DNA of 64,000 bases, from NCBI RefSeq assembly GCF_016865255.1, contig NZ_CP033381.1:3596001-3660000 (forward strand), given 5' to 3'. Of this stretch, positions 1-6,641 are shown in pieces. The stretch is from Methylomonas sp. LW13 (GTDB lineage Bacteria > Pseudomonadota > Gammaproteobacteria > Methylococcales > Methylomonadaceae). The notes beneath the pieces were generated by a model, which was given only the letters and a program-made list of their open reading frames with translations, had not been told where the DNA came from and made no database searches. Every line of letters begins with the position of its first letter. The stretch's first letter is position 1. The position numbers and the translations under genes were made by a program.

Positions 1-266
1 TGCAGATTCTTCGGCATGGCGATGGTGTTATTGGAGGTAAAATCGAATAAACTGGCAGCGGACACTAGCCCGGTTGCAATCGGTCGATCCAGTGGTTCAA
101 AGACGCCGATTGCTCCGTTATCGGTCATTAGTTTCGGTTGCCGAATGGTATATCGACAGGAAAATTACATGCTGACCCATCAGTTATTGAAAATATTGAA
201 AAAATGAGTATTAGCTTGGCGATATACGGAAACCGCTTAACAACTGGTTAGGGAATAGAGATCGCA

Positions 267-983
267 ATGAAATGTATATTCTGTGGGTATAGTGGAAGCA
301 CAAAATCAGTTTCCCATATAGTTCCAGAATCTCTGGGTGGAAAACATTCACCTTCCGCAAATAGCGGTGTAACTTGCGATTCTTGTAACCAATATTTTGG
401 CCAAAAAGTCGAATCAAAGGCTTTAAATAGCTTTCCTTTTATTGGGTTTAGAGTGCTTTCGGGAGTTCCGACCAAAAAAGGAAAAGTATCAAATTTTATG
501 GGTACCGCAGGAAGAATATTTGGCACCGGAAAATTTGGAGTTGTAGCGCTTGAACCCCTAAACAAAGAAATTCAGTCAAAGGTTCTTTCTGGTGAGAAAA
601 CTCAGTTTAGAGTAATTGCTGAGGTCACAGAGCCTCTACCAGTCTGTAGATTGCTTATAAAAATGGGGCTGGAACAACTTGGTAGTCATTTTCATGAAGT
701 CGCAATATCTGAACGAATGAATGCAGCTCGAGACTTCGCAAGAAGGCCAAAACGCGGAAGCAGTTGGTGGTTTATTTTAAGAAGTAATCCTGAAGAACTC
801 TTTAATGAAAGTTCAGCAAAGTTTGAATCAGCAATTGAAATTGCAGAGCATCAAGGTATTTTAATGGCTACCCTAAAGCTGCCCGGCATCTCCACAATTA
901 CCCCGTTGGAAAGTGAAGTTATACCACCCAATAAAAGTGAATTGGCAGAGCCAGAGTACCGAATTATTTGGGCGCAATGTTGA
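267..983 (+). CDS. HNH-endonuclease-like zinc-finger protein
   Basis: This 238-residue protein starts with a Cys-x2-Cys pair (CIFC), followed by an SHIVPESLGG segment and a second Cys-x2-Cys-Asn (CDSCN). That is the layout of the HNH_5-type nuclease fold, where the first His of the HNH triad lies in the H-I-V/I-P-E motif and the Cys pairs bind a structural zinc. The rest, about residues 70-238, matches nothing I recognise. Such stand-alone HNH proteins are often linked to mobile or defence DNA, but no partner gene is present here. The gene is clearly AT-rich compared with genes after 6.6 kb, which suggests transfer. The ATG follows GGGAATAGAG, a weak ribosome site. The substrate is unknown and nuclease activity is inferred from motifs only. 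Confidence 0.7.
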   Translation: MKCIFCGYSGSTKSVSHIVPESLGGKHSPSANSGVTCDSCNQYFGQKVESKALNSFPFIGFRVLSGVPTKKGKVSNFMGTAGRIFGTGKFGVVALEPLNKEIQSKVLSGEKTQFRVIAEVTEPLPVCRLLIKMGLEQLGSHFHEVAISERMNAARDFARRPKRGSSWWFILRSNPEELFNESSAKFESAIEIAEHQGILMATLKLPGISTITPLESEVIPPNKSELAEPEYRIIWAQC

Positions 984-1025
984 ACTGTGCCTAACAAAGC
1001 CATCAAACGGATGGTTTTTAAGTCC

Positions 1026-1092
1026 GGTAGGGTGGGCACGGGGTTTTGTGCCCACGCGGATTTGAATGGTGGGCAATTTTGCCCACCCTACC
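1026..1092. repeat. Palindromic intergenic repeat
   Basis: The outer arms GGTAGGGTGGGC (1026-1037) and GCCCACCCTACC (1081-1092) are perfect 12-base inverse complements. Further GTGGGCA/TGCCCAC units occur inside. The transcript could fold into a long hairpin. It resembles REP-like or MITE-like intergenic elements, and no transposase is nearby. Confidence 0.6.
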
Positions 1093-1124
1093 TCTGCTCG
1101 CAACATGCGCTGGAGTAGGCTGCC

Positions 1125-1191
1125 GGTGAGCTTGCGAACCGCACCGTTCGCGAAACGGTAGAATTTACTCCTTGCGGTTCGTTACCTCACC
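1125..1191. repeat. Imperfect inverted repeat
   Basis: GGTGAGcTTGCGAACCGCA at 1125 pairs with TGCGGTTCGttaCCTCACC ending at 1191 with a few mismatches. It encloses a smaller hairpin, ACCGTT-CGCGA-AACGGT. It is a structured non-coding element of unknown role next to the 1026-1092 palindrome. Confidence 0.4.
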
Positions 1192-1200
1192 GCTAGCCGC

Positions 1201-1437
1201 GAACCTCCGATCTTTTCACAGCAGGCCCGGCGCATACCCGCCGAAACCGGCAGCGACACGACGCTGCCAACCGTCGAAGTTAAAGCGCAAGCCGCAGGCG
1301 ATCAGGTGCCTGGGACGAATGTTTAAATCTGCTCGGCTTCGATATACCTTTCGAGACGGGCAAATACAAGATTGGTTATTCAGTCGAAGCCTTGGCTGCT
1401 GCAAAACTAAGCAAACAAGACCTACCGCATAATATGA
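1201..1437 (+). pseudogene. Possible decayed gene fragment, TonB-box-like
   Basis: Reading from 1201 gives a short frame containing SDTTLPTVEVKAQAAGDQ and a stop just after 1320. The TLPTVEVKAQA part resembles the TonB-box region of outer-membrane receptors. In another frame, from about 1329 to 1437, the sequence reads FDIPFETGKYKIGYSVEALA and onward to a TGA. The two pieces could be remains of one or two genes joined by a frameshift. No start or full domain is visible, so this is a weak call that may be chance. Confidence 0.2.
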
Positions 1438-1651
1438 GTTGACACCAAGCGAGAACTTCCTTAAAGTCCACTCAGCCTTCGCGCAGAAGGCGTATTGCCA
1501 GCCATGTCTCCTGACTAGCCAGCCCTCACGGTGCTAATCAATTCATCCAGGGGACCTTATGACCATATCATTTTTTGCTAGCCGCCATTTCGTTTCCGGC
1601 TTTCTTACTAAAGCCGCAAAGTCCATCCAACAGCTGATTTTTAGCTCGACG

Positions 1652-1786
1652 TTATTAACCCAGCCCTTAAACACCGTTCGCCTCAATGCCCTGGAGGGTA
1701 CTTTGCCTGTCGAAGGGCCAACCCGCTCACGCTTCGACGCGCTCAGCCCGAACTGGGCGCCAAGGATAAATAGGACCGGGTTAATA
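1652..1786. repeat. Dispersed palindromic element, copy 1
   Basis: It begins TTATTAACCCAGCCCTTAAAC and ends AGGACCGGGTTAATA, so the ends are near inverse complements. The middle carries CTTCGACGCGCTCAGCCCG. A second copy with the same ends and middle is at 29663-29759. The copies differ in internal length, about 135 versus 97 bases. Two copies of a palindromic-ended, non-coding unit suggest a MITE or REP-type element. Confidence 0.65.
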
Positions 1787-1846
1787 GCCTAAGCGGCCCA
1801 ACGAAACGCTTCGCTGTCAAACATCGAAATTCGATAGGCAAGACGC

Positions 1847-3124
1847 ATGTTCTCGACGAATCTTTATCGTGCGGAAGCCATGGCAGCGCAGACCGGACGC
1901 TTGGAAGGCGACATCCTGCTGGCGAGATCCTGGTCGTCGTGGCTGGTATTCACGATTGTGTTGACGCTGGTCGCCGCAACCGTTTTATTTATCAGCTTTG
2001 CGTCTTATACCAAACGAACAAACGCTACCGGCATGTTGGTCCCAAATGGCGGCGCGATTATTATTGCCACGCCCGCGCCAGGGCTTATTTCGGCCGTTCA
2101 TGTTGAGGAAGGTCAAACGGTTCATGCCGGAGACACCTTGTTTACGTTAAGAGACGAACGCCATCTTTCTTCATTCACAAACCGGTCGGACGCCAGCGGA
2201 GCCCGATTCGCCGATCAGCTTGAAGCGGCACTGCTCGCGGAAGAAGAAGCCAATCTCCGGGAAAAGCGCCAATTAAGCACCCTGCAGGACAAAAATAATT
2301 CGGCACTATCCAGACAGTTGGCGGCAATACAAGTATCGATTGCCGACGCCAAACAACAGATAACTCAGCATCAGGAAAGATTGTTCCTGGCGGAGCAGCG
2401 CCTGAATAAGCATCGCGGCCTGGCGGCATCCGGCTTTATTGCAAAAGATAAATTGGACGAGGAGCTGGACAACCTGACGCTATTGCGTGCCCAAGCATCG
2501 GATTTAAAGCGGGATTACGACGAACTCGAGCGAAAAAAATTGGAGCTGGAGGACGAAAAACGCATCGCACCGGAAAAAACCCAAATCAGCATCGCCAATA
2601 TCGACCAAGACTTAAGCATACTCCGCCAAAAAATCCAGGAAACCCATATTCAAAGCCAATTGGCTATCGTCGCCCCGATTGACGGCATGGTCACCGGTAT
2701 TAGCGTGCACCCCGGCCAAATTTCGGATAAGGATGCTTTGGCAACCTTGCTTGGCGATGGTGCGGAACTGACCGCGCAATTGTACGTGACCACGCGCGGC
2801 ATCGGCTTTGTCGAATCCGGCCAGAAAGTACGCTTGCGTTACCAAGCCTACCCTTATCAAAAGTTCGGCCAGTATTCCGGAACGGTCGCAAGCGTCTCGA
2901 AAAATCCGGTTTCATCGAAGACCTTACCGAATTTATTCGCCAATTCCCCACCGGACGATTATTACCGCGTCACCGTAAAACTGGATTCGCAGTTTGCCTC
3001 GGTGTACGGCGAACCGAAAAGGCTGGTATCCGGCATGATCGTGGAGGCGGACATCGAACAAGATACGCGGCGCTTAATTGAGTGGATGATCGAACCGCTT
3101 TACGGATTAACCAAATATAACTAG
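1847..3124 (+). CDS. HlyD/CvaA-family membrane fusion protein
   Basis: This 425-residue protein is the periplasmic adaptor expected to link the inner-membrane peptide exporter to an outer-membrane TolC-type channel. A short cytoplasmic start is followed by one membrane helix (about residues 33-53, LVFTIVLTLVAATVLFISFA). A lipoyl/biotinyl-like half-motif comes next (APGLISAVHVEEGQTVHAGD). A long coiled-coil region of about residues 125-270 follows, then the second lipoyl half (IVAPIDGMVTGISVHPGQ) and a beta-barrel region. The MF-x-EA-type start is common in CvaA proteins of colicin V exporters. It is 8 bases upstream of the oxygenase gene and presumably shares its transcript. Its exporter partner is the C39 ABC protein at 9394-11502. 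No TolC gene is in the window, so a channel encoded elsewhere is likely used. Confidence 0.88.
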   Translation: MFSTNLYRAEAMAAQTGRLEGDILLARSWSSWLVFTIVLTLVAATVLFISFASYTKRTNATGMLVPNGGAIIIATPAPGLISAVHVEEGQTVHAGDTLFTLRDERHLSSFTNRSDASGARFADQLEAALLAEEEANLREKRQLSTLQDKNNSALSRQLAAIQVSIADAKQQITQHQERLFLAEQRLNKHRGLAASGFIAKDKLDEELDNLTLLRAQASDLKRDYDELERKKLELEDEKRIAPEKTQISIANIDQDLSILRQKIQETHIQSQLAIVAPIDGMVTGISVHPGQISDKDALATLLGDGAELTAQLYVTTRGIGFVESGQKVRLRYQAYPYQKFGQYSGTVASVSKNPVSSKTLPNLFANSPPDDYYRVTVKLDSQFASVYGEPKRLVSGMIVEADIEQDTRRLIEWMIEPLYGLTKYN

Positions 3125-3132
3125 GGAACGCT

Positions 3133-4281
3133 ATGTCACTGATACATTTCGGCATCGATAGAACACAATTTCTCGAGGCGCATTACCAAAGCCGGTGGTG
3201 GCTGAAGCGCCAAGTACTGTCCGAGAACAATTTAAACTGGAAGCATATCGACCAGGCGCTTTACGCCATGGAAAACGCCAATACGCAGATTAAATTATTT
3301 AAAGACGGACCGGTCGATCCGAGCCGCTATACCGAGCGCTATTGGGAACTGGGCGAACAACGCACACGTATCGTCAAAGACGTTTTGTACCGCTATTTAA
3401 CGGACGGTGCGACCTTGGTATTAAACAAACTACAGCTCTACCTCCCGGAAATTAACGACTATTGCATGGACGTGGCGCAATTCGTCGGCGAAAAGACCAA
3501 CGCCAATGCCTATGCGGCATTCGGCGGCGACGGTTCGTTCGGCAAACATTGGGATACTCACGATGTGTTCGCCTTGCAACTGATCGGACGCAAAAGATGG
3601 CGCCTCTATCAACCCACATTCGAATTGCCTTTAAACCATCAAACCAGCCTAAACCATAAAGCGGAATGCCCGGCGGAACCGGTGCTGGATACGGTATTGG
3701 CGGCCGGGGATTTGCTGTATATCCCAAGAGGCTGGTGGCACGAGGCCCTGCCTATCGCCGGCGACGAGACGTTTCATATCGCCATAGGCACCTTCCCGCC
3801 TAAATTATTGGACTACCTGCTTTGGCTATGCGGCAATCAACTGCCGGACCGGATTGAAAGCCGGGGGTCTATCAACCCTTATCTCAATACGACGGACCTT
3901 ATTGAAGGTTATATCCCGCTGTTACAAAGCACGCTAGCCGAACCGGAAAATCTCCATAATTTTTTCATCGCTTTTACTGAACAACAAAGAGTTAAATCGC
4001 GATTTAATATTGGCAGTTTGTCTCCAACCGGCATATCGGATAACACCGCCCTTCTGGGCAATAAAATTCGAATAAACTCGTTCCTACCCATATCCAACGA
4101 TCAGAAAACTTTATTAGCCAACGGCTTCAAGATAAATCTCGACACCGAAAGCGCCGACTTCCTTGCCGGCATCAGTTCAGCCGATAACTCGCCGGCTAAT
4201 AAAAGTACCAAGCAATTGTCCGATAAGGAGAATCAACTGTTGAAACAATTATCGATACTCGACCTTATTGAGCGGTTTTAG
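3133..4281 (+). CDS. JmjC/cupin_4 Fe(II)-2-oxoglutarate oxygenase
   Basis: This 382-residue protein has the core of the JmjC ribosomal-oxygenase (ROXA/YcfD) group. His139-Trp-Asp141, in GSFGKHWDTHDVFALQ, plus His203, in IPRGWWHEALP, form the expected iron triad. RKRWRLY and the GDLLYIPRGWWH strand are typical of the fold. Residues 1-100 and 230-382 are less typical; the C-terminal part may be a dimerisation or winged-helix-like region. YcfD relatives hydroxylate ribosomal proteins. Here the gene sits inside a bacteriocin locus right after the export adaptor and just before the precursor peptides. Hydroxylation of a precursor residue is therefore the simplest inference, but nothing in the sequence proves the substrate. 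The length and complete triad suggest an active enzyme. Confidence 0.82.
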   Translation: MSLIHFGIDRTQFLEAHYQSRWWLKRQVLSENNLNWKHIDQALYAMENANTQIKLFKDGPVDPSRYTERYWELGEQRTRIVKDVLYRYLTDGATLVLNKLQLYLPEINDYCMDVAQFVGEKTNANAYAAFGGDGSFGKHWDTHDVFALQLIGRKRWRLYQPTFELPLNHQTSLNHKAECPAEPVLDTVLAAGDLLYIPRGWWHEALPIAGDETFHIAIGTFPPKLLDYLLWLCGNQLPDRIESRGSINPYLNTTDLIEGYIPLLQSTLAEPENLHNFFIAFTEQQRVKSRFNIGSLSPTGISDNTALLGNKIRINSFLPISNDQKTLLANGFKINLDTESADFLAGISSADNSPANKSTKQLSDKENQLLKQLSILDLIERF

Positions 4282-4363
4282 AGCGCTAAATAAATGACAC
4301 TTTAAAATCTCCATACCAAAGATCACAAGGAGAATAATAGTCAACCTTAAACTGGATTTTATT

Positions 4364-4564
4364 ATGACACCAATTAATCAAATCTATTTGCCAATGTTTG
4401 GCCTCTCATTGGCGGCGATTTGCGCAATTTTGTCAATACACATATTTGCAAAGCCAACACCACATTTAACAAAAGGAAAAAGAACTGCTTTAGCAATTAT
4501 TCTAACCGCTTGTATAACTTATGAGTTTATTTACTTTGGTTCCAGACTATATTATAAAAATTAA
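4364..4564 (+). CDS. Small two-helix membrane protein
   Basis: This 66-residue product has two hydrophobic helices (about residues 8-28 and 40-58) joined by a basic loop, and ends in YYKN. It lies between the oxygenase and the first precursor in AT-rich DNA. Small membrane proteins at this position in bacteriocin loci are often immunity or accessory export proteins, but I recognise no family. The 59-residue product at 6338 has the same size, layout and a similar Y-x-x-KN end. The ribosome site is weak, so expression is uncertain. Confidence 0.5.
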   Translation: MTPINQIYLPMFGLSLAAICAILSIHIFAKPTPHLTKGKRTALAIILTACITYEFIYFGSRLYYKN

Positions 4565-4647
4565 TTTTAGGGGGTTACCGATTTTTTCATATTTTTTTCA
4601 CTAAAAATAAAACCTGTAATCTATATATCATAAAAATGGAGAGCAAT

Positions 4648-4929
4648 ATGCGCGAATTGACTATTACTGAAATGTCTGTTGTCGGCGGTGGTTTTATTCC
4701 CCCATCTGAAATTCATCCATTTATGGATGCCAGAATAGCGCTTACAACGTTTAAGGGATTGGGATATTTAGGAGTTGCTTTTAAGATAGGATATACCTTA
4801 GGTGAAATATTGAACGAAAACACCGATATTCAAAAGTTCATTGCACAAAATTTAGACAAGGTCGTAAATGCACTTCACACAAGCAATATCACAAACGCAC
4901 AGCTTGGAGAAGATGGCGATGGTGAATGA
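4648..4929 (+). CDS. Double-glycine bacteriocin precursor 1
   Basis: This 93-residue precursor begins MRELTITEMSVVGGG, a double-glycine leader of the colicin V/microcin type (compare MRTLTLNELDSVSGG of microcin V). The C39 domain of the locus exporter should cut after the Gly-Gly. An in-frame ATG lies 12 bases earlier, but the internal ATG is preferred because GGAGAG sits 6 bases before it and the second precursor has the identical arrangement. The core of about 78 residues contains GYTLGEILNENTDIQKFI, matching GWTIGEYLNQHTPIQSVL in precursor 2, and ends GEDGDGE. The gene is AT-rich. The mature activity and any modification are unknown. Confidence 0.85.
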   Translation: MRELTITEMSVVGGGFIPPSEIHPFMDARIALTTFKGLGYLGVAFKIGYTLGEILNENTDIQKFIAQNLDKVVNALHTSNITNAQLGEDGDGE

Positions 4930-5236
4930 CAATTCGAGCCGATTTACCTGTAAAAAATTTTTTTTTGCTGTTACGACCATCAGGTTTCTCGCTATATTCA
5001 GTGTCATTATGGCCATACAAGCTGTTTCTAGGGGGGAATTTTTTGAGTTTTTACAATTAGCGAGTTCAGGCTTAATTCTTTGGTTTTCAATTTTTCATTC
5101 CTATGAATTAACACAGCCAATCAATGATGTTACCGACTTATACAGGAAACGAAAGACGACGAAGACTTTAAATCGCATTGAATGGATATTTATTTATATT
5201 TTTATATTAGGAACGGTAGGTAGACTACTGATATAG
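4919..5236 (+). CDS. Membrane protein, probable immunity protein 1
   Basis: This product of about 105 residues has three hydrophobic segments (near residues 12-35, 40-62 and 85-105) and a basic loop, RKRKTTKT. It overlaps the end of precursor 1. The ATG at 4919 lies about 9 bases after GGAGA (4906-4910), which favours it over ATGs at 4868 and 4913. The 11-base overlap with the precursor stop implies translational coupling, as is usual for bacteriocin and immunity pairs. No family was recognised. The immunity role is inferred from size, membrane character and position. Confidence 0.65.
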   Translation: MVNDNSSRFTCKKFFFAVTTIRFLAIFSVIMAIQAVSRGEFFEFLQLASSGLILWFSIFHSYELTQPINDVTDLYRKRKTTKTLNRIEWIFIYIFILGTVGRLLI

Positions 5237-5254
5237 AAATCTGCATTTTTACAT

Positions 5255-5300
5255 GAAGCGTATATCAAATTATGAAAACGTAATTTGAAAAATATACTTC
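5255..5300. terminator. AT-rich hairpin before precursor 2
   Basis: CAAATTA (5266-5272) pairs with TAATTTG (5281-5287). It is extended by TATAT/ATATA and GAAG/CTTC with small bulges. It lies in the 142-base gap between immunity gene 1 and precursor 2. No T-run follows, so it may be an attenuator or mRNA-stabilising stem rather than a full terminator. Confidence 0.4.
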
Positions 5301-5378
5301 ACCATTCATAGCTACGTAGAAAAACCTATTTTTAAACTTATATTTCAATGCAGTCCAAATATATCTAAGGAGAGCAAT

Positions 5379-5672
5379 ATGCGTGAATTGACAATTACTG
5401 AAATGGTACTCGTTGGTGGCGGCTTATCGGAAGCAGATACTCTAGCAATTGCCGGCGCTTTGGGTGCCGGTGTGGGTATGGGCATGGCGCAATGGGCCGG
5501 GTTGACAACAGCACAGCAAATCGCCGCTGCCGGATATTTTGGCGTGGCCGCTTCCGCAGTAACCGCTGCCGGACTAGCGGGCTGGACTATTGGTGAATAT
5601 CTGAACCAACACACGCCGATTCAAAGCGTATTGAGTAATTTGCTAGGCGGAGAGGATGGGGACGGTAGTTAA
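5379..5672 (+). CDS. Double-glycine bacteriocin precursor 2
   Basis: This 97-residue precursor has leader MRELTITEMVLVGGG, nearly identical to precursor 1 at both protein and DNA level, including the AGGAGAGCAAT ribosome site. The core is rich in Gly and Ala (AGALGAGVGMGMAQWAG, AAASAVTAAGLAGW) with several G-x3-G motifs. These are typical of membrane-inserting class IIb and microcin peptides. The block GWTIGEYLNQHTPIQSVL and the end GGEDGDGS are shared with precursor 1. The two peptides may act as a pair or may be independent toxins with their own immunity genes. Secretion and cleavage by the C39 exporter are inferred from the leader. Confidence 0.88.
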   Translation: MRELTITEMVLVGGGLSEADTLAIAGALGAGVGMGMAQWAGLTTAQQIAAAGYFGVAASAVTAAGLAGWTIGEYLNQHTPIQSVLSNLLGGEDGDGS

Positions 5673-5688
5673 TGTATTCGACAAAGGG

Positions 5689-5736
5689 GCACCAAAGAAA
5701 GACTCTCTCACCATTTTGAGTCTTTCTTACCGGTGC
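5689..5736 (+). terminator. Strong hairpin after precursor 2
   Basis: AAGAAAGACTC (5695-5705) pairs perfectly with GAGTCTTTCTT (5718-5728). An outer GCACC/GGTGC stem extends it after a short bulge. It lies between precursor 2 and its downstream membrane gene with no long T-run. A partial terminator or 3' stabiliser that raises precursor mRNA over immunity mRNA is plausible. Confidence 0.6.
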
Positions 5737-5765
5737 AGTATTAAATTAATCTATCGGTACTACTC

Positions 5766-6206
5766 ATGAGATATAACCCGTTTCTGATTATCATCGCGTC
5801 GGTTTTCGCCCTATTATCGACGCTTGCGGTATTAATATTCGTGTTTCCAAAGGCAACTTCGGATATCGCCTCTCATCTCGACGGTGAGCACTCGATTGTA
5901 TTGTACATCGCTTTATGTTCAACATTTCTGGCAGGTTTTTTTTATTTTAAAAAAAACCAAAATCACATCGAAAAACTATTCTCGGGAAGACAAACCGCCG
6001 AATTTGCGTATCGACGCGATATAACCACTTACTTAGTGACGGGATTTATTTGTGCCGGCGCGGCTTCAGAGTTAGTGACACAAGATAAAGCACTGCATGA
6101 CAATATTGTTCTGATCTCGGGGATATTTTTATTACTGAGCATTATCTCTGTTATTTATCGGAGATTTTGGCCATCAAATAAACCGTTTCGACGAAATATC
6201 TATTGA
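5766..6206 (+). CDS. Four-helix membrane protein, probable immunity protein 2
   Basis: This 146-residue protein has four hydrophobic stretches (about residues 5-28, 45-62, 88-105 and 113-130). Charged loops include HLDGEHS and RQTAEFAYRRD. The C-terminal tail is basic (RRFWPSNKPFRRNIY). It is the first gene after precursor 2 and is separated from it by a strong hairpin. It is longer than the first immunity candidate, which fits two precursors each having a dedicated partner. No known family is recognised. The immunity function is inferred from context only. Confidence 0.6.
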   Translation: MRYNPFLIIIASVFALLSTLAVLIFVFPKATSDIASHLDGEHSIVLYIALCSTFLAGFFYFKKNQNHIEKLFSGRQTAEFAYRRDITTYLVTGFICAGAASELVTQDKALHDNIVLISGIFLLLSIISVIYRRFWPSNKPFRRNIY

Positions 6207-6337
6207 ACATCTCGGAAAAAACCGTAGACCGGATTAGTAAAACTTAATCGGACGAAATTGAGACCTCCATTCCTCGGAATCGCTTCTCCATTCGAAACGA
6301 CCAGGAATATACGATTTATCGTTTTAGGGTTAATAAA

Positions 6338-6517
6338 ATGATTTACCTAATTGTTAGCTTATATTTTGCTGTGATGGCACTCTGTATTTCTTTAGAGATG
6401 TTAGTTAAAAATACCTTGGGCAAGTCCGAAGACAAAATTAACAGAATGCAGTTTTTGCTTCATGCGCTTAATTCCACGGCAATTCTCTTAGTTGCATGGT
6501 CTTATTTCAAAAATTGA
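6338..6517 (+). CDS. Very small membrane protein
   Basis: This 59-residue frame starts at ATG 6338 (MIYLIVSLYFAVMALC) and ends at TGA 6515-6517. It has two hydrophobic segments (about residues 2-22 and 40-56) around a polar loop (KNTLGKSEDKINR) and the end AWSYFKN. Its layout and end resemble the 66-residue product at 4364. It lies in the otherwise empty 435-base gap before the M16 peptidase. The ribosome site is weak (AGGGTT). It may be an accessory immunity peptide. Coding status is uncertain, because no family supports it. Confidence 0.4.
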   Translation: MIYLIVSLYFAVMALCISLEMLVKNTLGKSEDKINRMQFLLHALNSTAILLVAWSYFKN

Positions 6518-6641
6518 GTTTTTTAGTTCCGTCCGATTATAGAAACAAAATCTGACGAATTTTTAGTTCTCATGCCCGCGCACTTTCCAAAATTGATGAG
6601 CGCTTAATCCATTTATCCAACCCTAGAAAGGAATCTTACCC

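Larger units (their letters stand above)
984..1846. other. Non-coding stretch with palindromes and coding debris
   Basis: These 860 bases hold no gene I can support. They contain a 67-base palindromic element at 1026-1092, an imperfect inverted repeat at 1125-1191, short reading-frame traces at 1201-1437, and a dispersed repeat at 1652-1786. An ATG at 1559 with a good ribosome site (AGGGGACCTT) opens a frame that runs into the repeat and ends at 1792. It may be the 5' stump of a gene cut by the repeat. The stretch separates the HNH gene from the bacteriocin locus. Confidence 0.5.

Noticed and set aside
16..207. 63-residue ORF at the window start
   Set aside because: No domain, signal or ribosome site and no neighbour support. 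It may be chance or the remnant of a gene outside the window.
1172..1432. 86-residue ORF in the palindrome-rich region
   Set aside because: Basic, low-complexity product overlapping the decayed frames and inverted repeats. There is no domain or ribosome site.
1559..1792. 77-residue ORF with good ribosome site before the HlyD gene
   Set aside because: Its second half is the dispersed repeat, shared with a non-coding copy at 29663. At most it is a truncated gene start, so it was not listed as a CDS.
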